64,000 bases of DNA from Christensenella sp. UBA7588 (GTDB taxonomy: Bacteria; Bacillota; Clostridia; Christensenellales; CAG-917), in assembly GCA_002478945.1 (NCBI GenBank), contig DLKM01000025.1, forward strand, positions 64,322 to 128,321, in the 5' to 3' direction. This document shows, one piece after another, positions 1 through 7,219 of this stretch (the stretch's first letter is position 1; every line of letters starts with the position of its first letter). The notes beneath the pieces are model-generated. The model was given only the letters and a program-made list of their open reading frames with translations. It was not told the origin of the DNA and searched no databases. The translations under genes were made by a program, and so were the position numbers.

Positions 1-1078
1 AAAGCAATTCTTTTTGCGCTTTTGCAATATCTTTTTCGAGTTTTTCAACCGTTTCCGATGCGTTTTGGAGCATATTTGCCTGCTCTGTCGCTTCGAGATA
101 GAACTTTTGCAATGCGTCGTAACTGCCGCCGTACTTGTGAAGAATCGTGCGCACGACTTCGAGCCTTTCTTCGATTTTTTCAGCCGAACGAGCGTCGAAA
201 TCGAGCCTTTCAAGCATATCCTCGAGAGTGTCGCTTATATCTGCAATTTCGACTTTTGCGCTGTCAAGCCTGTCGGTCAGGGGCGCAATCGCGTCGTCGT
301 ACGATGATATTGTACCGAGGAGCGAGGAACAGTTTTTGATTGATGCGCTTACGCTCGACGAGTCGTATCCGTCCAAAATGCGCTTTGCGTCCGACAATGC
401 GGAAAGAATCTTTTCCATATTGCGAATACGCTTGCGTTGCGCCAAAAGTTCTTCTTCCTCTCCGTCTTTTACGTCGGCTTTTTCTATTTCGTCAATCTGA
501 TAAGTAAGAACGTCGAGACGGCGTTCTCTCTCGTCCGCATTGCCGAATTTCGCAAATTCACGCTTTAACGAATGATATTTTTTGTGCAAATCCCCGACTT
601 CTTCTTTGGCTTTTGCGACAGCCGCGCCGCCGATATTATCGAGCAATTTGACGTGATTTGCGCTCTTTAGCAAGGACTGATGCTCGTGCTGACCGTGTAT
701 GTCGACGAGAAGTTCCGTTAGTCCTTTAAGAACGGACAACGTTGACAATCTGCCGTTGATTCTGCACTCGTTTTTGCCGTCTACGCTCATTTTTCTGCGC
801 AGAATAAGTACGTCCTCGACTTCTATGCCCAAGTCTTGCAAATATGCGTCCACGGACGGAGTAAGATAGTTTTCGAATACAGCCTGAACGACGGCGCAAT
901 CCGTGCCGTAGCGAATAAGCGATTTGTCCGCTCTTTCGCCTAATACGAAATTGAGCGAGTCGATAATAATCGACTTGCCCGCGCCCGTTTCGCCGCTCAG
1001 GACGTTCAAACCGTCGGTAAGCGTCAATTCCAGCCTGTCAATCAAGGCTATGTTTTCTATCGATAATTGTGATAGCAT
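1..1078 (-). CDS. recN: RecN DNA repair ATPase, N-terminal part (cut by window edge)
   Basis: SMC-like ATPase that acts early at double-strand breaks. The reading frame starts at the ATG complementary to 1076-1078 and stays open to base 1, so about 359 N-terminal residues are present and the C-terminal ATPase half is missing. The N-terminus reads MLSQLSIENIALID, followed by a Walker A motif GETGAGKS near residue 32 and a Q-loop region with DIHGQHEHQ, both typical of RecN. The coiled-coil arm follows (many Glu/Lys/Ala heptads). It lies 18 bases after argR in the same direction, the classical argR-recN pairing of Firmicutes, and should be co-transcribed with nadK and argR. Confidence 0.95.
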   Translation of the reverse strand, partial: MLSQLSIENIALIDRLELTLTDGLNVLSGETGAGKSIIIDSLNFVLGERADKSLIRYGTDCAVVQAVFENYLTPSVDAYLQDLGIEVEDVLILRRKMSVDGKNECRINGRLSTLSVLKGLTELLVDIHGQHEHQSLLKSANHVKLLDNIGGAAVAKAKEEVGDLHKKYHSLKREFAKFGNADERERRLDVLTYQIDEIEKADVKDGEEEELLAQRKRIRNMEKILSALSDAKRILDGYDSSSVSASIKNCSSLLGTISSYDDAIAPLTDRLDSAKVEIADISDTLEDMLERLDFDARSAEKIEERLEVVRTILHKYGGSYDALQKFYLEATEQANMLQNASETVEKLEKDIAKAQKELL

Positions 1079-1096
1079 TTTTCAAATACGCTGAAA

Positions 1097-1570
1097 TCAG
1101 CTGTAAAGTCTGTTTGCTTCGAGCAAATCTTCGAGACGACGGCGCACCGTGTCGACGTGTTCCACACCGTCAACCGCAACGAATATCGTATTGTCTCCCG
1201 CCACTACGCCGAGAACTTCGTCGTAGGAAAGTTTGTCGATAAGCTCTGCGGCAGGACCTGCGCTTCCGACTTCGGTACGCAACACTATAAGGTTGCCCGA
1301 GCTTCTTATGGAAAGCACGGTGTTTTTGAACATATTGAGATACTTATCCGCGGCATTTGTTTCTTTTTGTTGTTGAGCGGCATATTTGTAATGTCTGCCG
1401 TCGCTTGCAAGCGTTTTAATTATTCCCATATCCTTAATATCTCTGGAAATAGTAGCTTGCGTTACGTTGAAGCCTTCCTGACGCAAATAATCTACGAGTT
1501 CTTCTTGCGTGTCAATGTCGTGTTTTGAAATGATGTCCAAAATCTTGAGTTGACGATTTGCTCTAGCCAT
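1097..1570 (-). CDS. argR: Arginine repressor ArgR/AhrC
   Basis: Arginine-responsive transcription factor that represses arginine biosynthesis and activates its breakdown. The N-terminal winged helix contains the family motif ATISRDIKDMGI (DNA recognition helix). The C-terminal trimerisation and arginine-binding domain has GVVAGDNTIFVAV, matching the GTIAGDDT signature. I take the ATG complementary to 1568-1570 (MARANRQLKILDII) as start, with AAGG eight bases upstream. A GTG three codons earlier is possible. It sits between nadK and recN with short gaps of 24 and 18 bases, so one transcript is likely. Confidence 0.95.
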   Translation of the reverse strand: MARANRQLKILDIISKHDIDTQEELVDYLRQEGFNVTQATISRDIKDMGIIKTLASDGRHYKYAAQQQKETNAADKYLNMFKNTVLSIRSSGNLIVLRTEVGSAGPAAELIDKLSYDEVLGVVAGDNTIFVAVDGVEHVDTVRRRLEDLLEANRLYS

Positions 1571-1594
1571 AATAGTCACCTTATCCTTTGAGGT

Positions 1595-2401
1595 TTACTT
1601 TGCGGTAACTCCCCATACGTTCATCTTTTGAAGTAGTTTTTTATAAAAATCATCGTTATCCGAAGTAACGAATTTTGCGGTATTTAAAGATTTTGCCACT
1701 TTTACGCAGTCCCCGTCGCGCAAACTTGCGATATGTCGTCCGTCTACGAAAACGTTTGCGTTTTCTGCGCCGTGTAAAGTCAGAGTAACCGAAGCGTCTG
1801 AGCCAACGACGAGCGGTCTCGAATGCAACGAATGCGCGCAAATCGGGTTGACGACCAACGCTTTGACGTTCGGCGCAAGCACCGGTCCGCCTGCCGACAA
1901 CGAATAAGCCGTCGAACCTGTCGGAGAGGAAACTATCGCCCCGTCGCTGTGGTACGAGTCGACAAAACGTCCGTCAATGCTCAAGTCCACGAATATCGGT
2001 CTCGAATTTGCGCCTTTCAGCACGATTTCGTTGAGAGCGGCAAAACGCTTGCCGCAAACGGAAACGTCGAGAAGCATACGCTCTACGCATTTGCGAGTTT
2101 TTATCAATCTCAAAACCTCGTCGGTCGGCGCGTCTTTTTCGCACGCCGTCAAAAAACCGAGATTGCCGAGATTTACGCCCAACAAAGCCACGTTTTTGCC
2201 TTCGGTCATACGCACCGCCTCGAGCATCGTACCGTCTCCGCCGAACACGACAGCCAACGGTGTGTCGCTTTCGACGACGTCGTCGATTCCTATTTCGTAA
2301 ACGTCGAAAGAGCCTTCGTTTTCGAGGGCTTCGATAACTTTAAGTCGCGAAGGATTGTCCGCAAGACCTGCTTTGGTAATGATTGCGATTTTTTCTTTCA
2401 T
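1595..2401 (-). CDS. nadK: NAD kinase
   Basis: Phosphorylates NAD to NADP in the cytosol. Diagnostic motifs are present in order: FGGDGTMLEAVR (GGDG catalytic motif, near residue 53), GVNLGNLGFLT, SPTGSTAYSLSAGGP (near residue 160) and a C-terminal beta-sandwich; 268 residues is normal. The ATG gives the canonical start MKEKIAIIT. No Shine-Dalgarno is visible because the start codon lies only eight bases after a -10 box, so the message may be leaderless. First gene of the nadK-argR-recN unit. In many Firmicutes this block directly follows tlyA. Here a small plus-strand gene and a two-way terminator are inserted between them. Confidence 0.96.
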   Translation of the reverse strand: MKEKIAIITKAGLADNPSRLKVIEALENEGSFDVYEIGIDDVVESDTPLAVVFGGDGTMLEAVRMTEGKNVALLGVNLGNLGFLTACEKDAPTDEVLRLIKTRKCVERMLLDVSVCGKRFAALNEIVLKGANSRPIFVDLSIDGRFVDSYHSDGAIVSSPTGSTAYSLSAGGPVLAPNVKALVVNPICAHSLHSRPLVVGSDASVTLTLHGAENANVFVDGRHIASLRDGDCVKVAKSLNTAKFVTSDNDDFYKKLLQKMNVWGVTAK

Positions 2402-2409
2402 TTATGCGC

Positions 2410-2438
2410 ATTATACAACATTGCTTGATTTTATACAA
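2410..2438 (-). promoter_or_regulatory. Promoter of nadK-argR-recN
   Basis: On the minus strand TTGTAT, 17 bases, TATAAT (the -10 is complementary to 2410-2415). The predicted start of transcription falls at about 2402-2404, one to two bases before the nadK ATG at 2401, which leaves no room for a ribosome binding site. Confidence 0.65.
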
Positions 2439-2504
2439 GTATAAAATGAATATTTGATTGTATTTCTGCAATTTTATGCATAATTTTTCGACAATACAAT
2501 GTGT

Positions 2505-2532
2505 TTGACATTTTTCGATTGCGCTGTATAAT
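2505..2532 (+). promoter_or_regulatory. Consensus promoter for the small membrane protein gene
   Basis: TTGACA at 2505-2510, 16-base spacer, TATAAT at 2527-2532: a perfect match to both sigma-A boxes. The ATG at 2539 is only six bases after the -10 box, so RNA would start at the start codon itself. The -35 box and following T-run resemble the OLE RNA promoter (TTGACATTTTT in both). Confidence 0.75.
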
Positions 2533-2538
2533 AAAGAT

Positions 2539-2856
2539 ATGTTCGATTTGTTGTTGAGTATATCCGAATTTGGCACGAAATTAGTCGCGGGATTATCGGG
2601 ACTTATTTTTGCCATAATCATTGTGGTATGCGTTTTGATTTCAAAAAAATCTGCCTCGAAACCGTCCTACCCCGATACCAAAATCGGTAAAAACGACGAC
2701 GTGGCCAAAACAAACGACAAAAAAGCCAAGAAAAACAAGAAAGGCAAAAAGGATAAAAAAGCTGAATCCGACGATACTGCGCAGACCGAACAAACCGACG
2801 ATACTTCTGAGGACGCAGACGAAGTTACTGTCATAAAAGACGAGGACATAAAATAG
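2539..2856 (+). CDS. Small single-pass membrane protein with Lys-rich and acidic tail
   Basis: Not recognised as a named family. The 105-residue product has one transmembrane segment (about residues 12-35), then a strongly basic stretch (KKAKKNKKGKKDKK, about 66-79) and a strongly acidic tail rich in Asp, Glu and Thr. It is divergent from nadK and is the only plus-strand gene in this block. It has a perfect-consensus promoter but no ribosome binding site; the first ATG coincides with the predicted transcript start and there is no later Met. A bidirectional terminator follows. It could be a membrane anchor with a charged cytosolic tail; function unknown. Confidence 0.7.
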   Translation: MFDLLLSISEFGTKLVAGLSGLIFAIIIVVCVLISKKSASKPSYPDTKIGKNDDVAKTNDKKAKKNKKGKKDKKAESDDTAQTEQTDDTSEDADEVTVIKDEDIK

Positions 2857-2871
2857 TTCCGATTGAAAAAC

Positions 2872-2897
2872 AAAAAGCGACCGCAGGTCGCTTTTTT
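2872..2897. terminator. Bidirectional terminator between the 2539 gene and tlyA
   Basis: Perfect inverted repeat AAAAAGCGACC / GGTCGCTTTTT (2872-2882 and 2886-2896) with a three-base loop. It gives a T-run on both strands, so it ends the plus-strand gene and the minus-strand tlyA unit. Confidence 0.85.
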
Positions 2898-2922
2898 CAT
2901 ACGATTTTTTACGCAAACACCA

Positions 2923-3630
2923 TTATTTCTTCAACCGCAAAAGATACTCGACGTTTTTATTCTCGTATCTTACGGGAGACGTTGTTTCGCTTACGACTTG
3001 AAATCCGTTTGCGACGGCATAACCTTTTACGCTTTCGAGCGCGCGCTTGCGCAATTTCTCGTCCGTTACGATACCGTTTTTATTCAAAGCGTTTTTGTCG
3101 AGTTCGAACTGCGGCTTGACGAGAACGACGGCTTCTCCGCCGTCTTTCAATACGGAATACATAGAGGCAAGAACGTATTTGAGCGATATAAAACTCAAAT
3201 CGCTGCACAAAAAATCGACTTGCTCGAGGCTCGGCAATTCCCTTGCGTTTGCTCTCAAAAATTCGACTTTTCCGCTTTGCAAAAGTCTTTCGTCCAAAGC
3301 GCATTCTCCCACGTCTATTGCGAGTACGCTTTTTGCGCCGTGGCGAAGCAAACAATCTGTAAAACCGCCGTTTGAACAACCTATATCGGCGCAACGTTTC
3401 GCTTGGACGTCGAGATTCCATTCCTCAAAGGCTTTTTCAAGTTTATACGCGCCTTGCGAAGCGTAACTTTTATCTTCCGAAACGATAACTTCGTTGTCGT
3501 CGTCGACTTCCGCACCGCCTTTCGTCGCAATTTTTCCGTCGACGAAAACACAGCCCGTTTTTATAAGATTTTCGGCGTAGGTGCGAGATTTCAGATTGAA
3601 TTTTTCAAGAAGATACTTGTCAAGTCGCAT
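2923..3630 (-). CDS. tlyA: TlyA-family rRNA 2'-O-methyltransferase (S4 + FtsJ domains)
   Basis: Predicted ribosomal RNA ribose methyltransferase of the TlyA/hemolysin A family. The S4 RNA-binding domain covers residues 1-60 (MRLDKYLLEKFNLKSR at the start) and is followed by a Rossmann methyltransferase domain with DIGCSNGGFTDCLL as the SAM site and VKPQFELD near the end. The length of 235 is slightly short for the family. It lies 21 bases after oapA; the OLE RNA-oapA-tlyA order is typical of OLE loci. A terminator follows it. No clear ribosome binding site precedes the ATG, which suggests translational coupling to oapA. Confidence 0.92.
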   Translation of the reverse strand: MRLDKYLLEKFNLKSRTYAENLIKTGCVFVDGKIATKGGAEVDDDNEVIVSEDKSYASQGAYKLEKAFEEWNLDVQAKRCADIGCSNGGFTDCLLRHGAKSVLAIDVGECALDERLLQSGKVEFLRANARELPSLEQVDFLCSDLSFISLKYVLASMYSVLKDGGEAVVLVKPQFELDKNALNKNGIVTDEKLRKRALESVKGYAVANGFQVVSETTSPVRYENKNVEYLLRLKK

Positions 3631-3651
3631 AATTTTGGCGAATGTGTAGTT

Positions 3652-4512
3652 TTATTTTGATTTGTTAGCCTTTTGCTCTTTTGATTTTGACGTGCTTTTA
3701 TCGGTTTTTTGTTCGGTTTTGACGGTAGATTTCTGTTCGTTTTTTGCGGCGTTGTTTTTCTTGCGAATCTTACGCTCGTCTTTTGAGAAAACGGCAAGCA
3801 CGCGCGCAACGAACATAACGAAATCTTTGGAATTGCCTATCGCGATTTTCTTCATAAACGCCTTGCCGCCTATCGTCATTGCGGAAACGAGAGCGGATAC
3901 GACAATCGAAATGACGGTCTGCACCGTAGGCGAATCGTTGAGATTGACGGTAAGTTTCACAACCAAAGCCGCAGAACACGCACCCGAAATAATGGAGAAA
4001 ATATCTCCCACTATGTCGTTGCAAACGCTCGAGACGGTATCGCTGTTTTTTACGAGATTGAGAGCGGTTTTCGCGCCGTAAACTTTGCGCGACGCCATTG
4101 ATATGATAGGCGTCACGTCGCACGATGTTACGGCTACGCCGATTGCGTCGAAAAGTATGCCCATCAGCACCAAAAACGCCAACAACACGATTACGACGAT
4201 AACCTGATTTGAATCTTCCACAAGGTTGCTTATATACGAGAAAAACGCCGACAGCACAAGCGAAATAATGACGGCTTTAATCCACCATACGTTGTGTTTT
4301 TTCTTTGGCTTTTTCTTTTTGTCCGACTGGCCGTTTTTGTCTTTTCGCGGCGTTGCCAAATCGGTTGAAATCTTGTCGATTGTAACGTTATTTTGTGATT
4401 CTAACCTGCTGTTTTCGGGGTTTTGAGAAAAAGAAATACCATCGGAAGAATTATCTTTCGATGGCAACGGTATATTGGAAGCGTCCGCTTCGTTTTGATT
4501 GAGATTATCCAC
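3652..4512 (-). CDS. oapA: OapA, membrane protein partner of OLE RNA
   Basis: OapA binds the OLE RNA and carries it to the cell membrane; loss of either makes alkaliphilic Bacillus sensitive to cold, ethanol and magnesium (known of the family). The 286-residue protein has four hydrophobic segments (about 77-95, 103-125, 163-190, 197-215). Between the second and third is a conserved-looking block FDAIGVAVTSCD ... SRKVYGAKTAL ... NDIVGDIFSIISGA, which resembles the DUF21 region of CNNM/CorC magnesium proteins, as described for OapA. Unusual are a 70-residue polar, Lys-rich N-terminal extension and a 40-residue Lys/Ser/Thr-rich C-terminal tail, either of which could contact RNA. Start is GTG with GAGGT six bases upstream. 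It begins 27 bases downstream of the OLE RNA. Confidence 0.88.
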   Translation of the reverse strand: MDNLNQNEADASNIPLPSKDNSSDGISFSQNPENSRLESQNNVTIDKISTDLATPRKDKNGQSDKKKKPKKKHNVWWIKAVIISLVLSAFFSYISNLVEDSNQVIVVIVLLAFLVLMGILFDAIGVAVTSCDVTPIISMASRKVYGAKTALNLVKNSDTVSSVCNDIVGDIFSIISGACSAALVVKLTVNLNDSPTVQTVISIVVSALVSAMTIGGKAFMKKIAIGNSKDFVMFVARVLAVFSKDERKIRKKNNAAKNEQKSTVKTEQKTDKSTSKSKEQKANKSK

Positions 4513-4539
4513 AAATTACCTCAAATTTTATTGCTTTGG

Positions 4540-5118
4540 ATGGTGGTAACAATTTGGGTAAACCTTGCGCCATAGGTTCGGTAGGATTTCCCTGCATCGA
4601 AACTCGTCGTCACCGTCCGAGAAGTTTCCTATTACTCGACGCATCGTCTTAAAGAAGAAACCGAATCGCCACTTAGAGCACACTATAATCCCCAGATTGC
4701 CTCATTAGAACAGTCTAGAAGATTTCCTTGACAGATTCCGCCCGCCCTTATCTTTTTTTGCAGCGTACATTTCATCGGGCAATCACCGTCGCGTATTGGC
4801 CATACGAAAGGGCGTGGTTCCCTAATCCCTGTACGTCACTCAAAGCAGGCTACGCTGTACACAGCATTTTCACACCGCATATCAGGTTTCACCCCAGTCA
4901 GTAGACAGTTTTTACATTGCCCACCGAGTTGGGTCTCCACGGAAAATGGTACGGGGTTTGCATGCCGTTGCAAGCCGCCCAAAATCCTTAACTCCCAGCA
5001 ACAGCCCCAATTTGGGCAAAAGAAGCCGTCACCAGAAACTTCATCGATATGCCCTTCGGCGATATTTTACCCCCGCCTCCGAGTCGGTGGAATCTGACTA
5101 GAATACTGCACCACCATT
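4540..5118 (-). ncRNA. ole: OLE RNA (ornate, large, extremophilic RNA)
   Basis: About 579 bases with no coding frame, flanked by its own promoter and by oapA. The two ends are complementary (ATGGTGGT at the 5' end, ACCACCAT at 4540-4547), closing a terminal helix. The interior is dense in purine-rich, foldable blocks and differs in composition from its neighbours. Size, position just upstream of oapA, and the tlyA-nadK-argR-recN context all match the OLE class known from extremophilic and anaerobic Firmicutes. tmRNA and RNase P RNA were considered and do not fit: there is no tag reading frame, no CCA end, and no RNase P core motif. The assignment rests on synteny, size and the OapA partner; a covariance-model search was not possible. 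Confidence 0.88.
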
Positions 5119-5125
5119 TAATTAT

Positions 5126-5153
5126 ATTATACACTATTCGTTAAAAATGTCAA
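5126..5153 (-). promoter_or_regulatory. Consensus promoter of OLE RNA
   Basis: On the minus strand TTGACA (complement of 5148-5153), 16 bases, TATAAT (complement of 5126-5131). The predicted start at about 5118-5119 coincides with the first base of the terminal helix of the RNA. A perfect match to both boxes suggests strong, constitutive expression independent of recG upstream. Confidence 0.85.
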
Positions 5154-5188
5154 ACGTCGATGCCAAATGCACGAATAACGGCGTTTGT

Positions 5189-7216
5189 TTAGCTGTTAAG
5201 CGTAACTTCGTCGAGTTTTTCGACAAATGCGTCGACTCTTGCCTTGTTTCGGCGTGTAAGTGCCAAAAGTTCGTAAAGCGATAGGTCGGACAATTTACCG
5301 TCGGCATAATTCTTTGCGTTTTTAAGCACTTCGGCGTCCATAGGCAAATCGAATATCGGCGTGGAAGAACGTCCGCTTTGTCGAGTTCCGATAAAATCTC
5401 CCGCTCCTCTCATAGCAAAATCGACCTCTGCAAGATACTGTCCGTCGTTGCTCTTGCAAAGAGTGTCTAATCTTTCGACGGATTTCTCGCTTTGAGAGGA
5501 CGAATGCAGATAGCAACGCGCTTCGGAGCCGTCTCTGCCCACTCTGCCTCTCAACTGATGCAACGACGCAAGTCCGAACCTGTCCGCATTGACAATCAAA
5601 ATCTCCGTCGCTTTGGTATCGATACCGACCTCGATAACCGTCGTGGCAATCAAAAGTTTTGTTTTTCCGCTTGCAAAATCGAGCATAGCATTTTCTTTTT
5701 CGTCGTTAGATAATTTTCCGTGCATTACGGACGACGGATATTTGTCCAAAACGGCTTGATAATCTCTTGAAAAACTTTCGATAGACGTAAGACTGTTACC
5801 CTCCGCGTCAACGATGGACGGGCACACGATAAACGCCTGTTTTCCGTCATCTAACGCGTCGCAAATTCTTCCAACAAGCATATTCAAGTCGCTCGATACG
5901 GTAGTTTTTACGTTGGTTTTCGCTTCGGCTCTCTTTTCTATTCGCGATATTGCGATGTCGTCGTAAAACGTTAGTGCCATAGAGCGAGGAATGGGCGTCG
6001 CAGTCATACTCAACACGTCGCAAGCCCCCTTTTTCTCGAGTTTACCGCGAACGTTCACGCCGAAGCGGTGTTGCTCGTCGATAATGGCAAGAGTAAGGTT
6101 TTTATACGCGACGTCGTCGCTGACCAACGCATTCGTTCCGATAACGCAAGATATGCTTCCGTCTTTAAGCCCCGATAAGATGCTCCTGCGCTCCGCAGTC
6201 GAAGTCGAACTTGTAAGCAATGCAAAACTTATGCCGAGTTTCTTTGCGACGGGAGCAAACTTTTCTGCGTGCTGTTTGGCAAGTATTTCAGTAGGAGCCA
6301 TAAGCGCGCATTGCTTGCCGCACACGCTTGCAAAATACATTGCGAAAAACGCCACCGCAGTTTTTCCGCTTCCGACGTCTCCGCTTATTATTCTTGACAT
6401 CGTTTTGTCAGACGAAACGTCGGCAACAATATCGTCGAATGCTTGAAGTTGCGAGGGTGTAGGATTAAATTCCAGCGCAGAAATATAGTCAACTATTCTA
6501 AAATTTGCCGAATTATAAAATACTTTTCTCTCTTTTTTGCCGTTATTACGCAATTTTCGGTAAATTGACAACACAATCGCAACGTCTAACGAGGCAAGCG
6601 ATTTTACTGCCCTTTCTGCCGATTCAAGCGTTTTCGGACGATGTGCCGACTCGAAACATCTCGTCATATCTTTGTTGACAACGGCAAGATTACCTTCGTA
6701 TTCGAGAGCGGAAACGCTGTCCAATGCGGAATAAACGATATTCTTGAACGCATTCTGCCCCATTACGTTTTTGAGCGGATAAACGGTATATATCCCCTGC
6801 AATTTGGATATTTTTTCAATCTTTTCGAGTTGCGGATTAACGACGCAAAGCGCGCCTTTGTCCGAAGTGAGCCTCGTCAGCATACGATAGTTCTGACCGA
6901 CTTGAAAGCCGTCGTGCAAAAACGGCATATTGTAGAAAATCGCTTTGAAGTATATTCTGTTGTCGGAAAGATTGTCGCTGAACGTCACGAAAAATGATTT
7001 CGCTCCGCGTATCGAGACCGTGCCTACCTTTTCGACTCTGCCCTCCAAAAGACAAAGTTGACCTACTGGCGCGTCGATAACGCGAATCGGCTGTTGCAAA
7101 TCGATATACTTTCTCGGCAAAAATGAAAAGACCTCGAATACATTGTGTATGTCAAGGTCGCTGAGTTTTTTCACGGTTGCGTCGCCGACGCCTTTAATAT
7201 CTTTGAGTTGCAACAT
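5189..7216 (-). CDS. recG: ATP-dependent DNA helicase RecG
   Basis: Branch-migrating helicase that remodels stalled forks and recombination intermediates. The 675-residue protein shows the N-terminal wedge/OB region, Walker A GDVGSGKTAVA (near residue 280), DEQHRFGV as the DEAD-like box, SMTATPIPRSMALT (motif III) and the C-terminal QLRGRVGRDG motif. It begins four bases after fakA. In Bacillus subtilis the serine dehydratase genes lie between fakA (yloV) and recG; they are absent here. The OLE promoter lies immediately downstream. Confidence 0.96.
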   Translation of the reverse strand: MLQLKDIKGVGDATVKKLSDLDIHNVFEVFSFLPRKYIDLQQPIRVIDAPVGQLCLLEGRVEKVGTVSIRGAKSFFVTFSDNLSDNRIYFKAIFYNMPFLHDGFQVGQNYRMLTRLTSDKGALCVVNPQLEKIEKISKLQGIYTVYPLKNVMGQNAFKNIVYSALDSVSALEYEGNLAVVNKDMTRCFESAHRPKTLESAERAVKSLASLDVAIVLSIYRKLRNNGKKERKVFYNSANFRIVDYISALEFNPTPSQLQAFDDIVADVSSDKTMSRIISGDVGSGKTAVAFFAMYFASVCGKQCALMAPTEILAKQHAEKFAPVAKKLGISFALLTSSTSTAERRSILSGLKDGSISCVIGTNALVSDDVAYKNLTLAIIDEQHRFGVNVRGKLEKKGACDVLSMTATPIPRSMALTFYDDIAISRIEKRAEAKTNVKTTVSSDLNMLVGRICDALDDGKQAFIVCPSIVDAEGNSLTSIESFSRDYQAVLDKYPSSVMHGKLSNDEKENAMLDFASGKTKLLIATTVIEVGIDTKATEILIVNADRFGLASLHQLRGRVGRDGSEARCYLHSSSQSEKSVERLDTLCKSNDGQYLAEVDFAMRGAGDFIGTRQSGRSSTPIFDLPMDAEVLKNAKNYADGKLSDLSLYELLALTRRNKARVDAFVEKLDEVTLNS

Positions 7217-7219
7217 ATC

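Noticed and set aside
4540..5118. tmRNA or RNase P RNA as identity of the large non-coding RNA
   Set aside because: No tag-peptide frame or tRNA-like end with CCA, no RNase P core motif, and the length plus oapA-tlyA neighbourhood fits OLE better.
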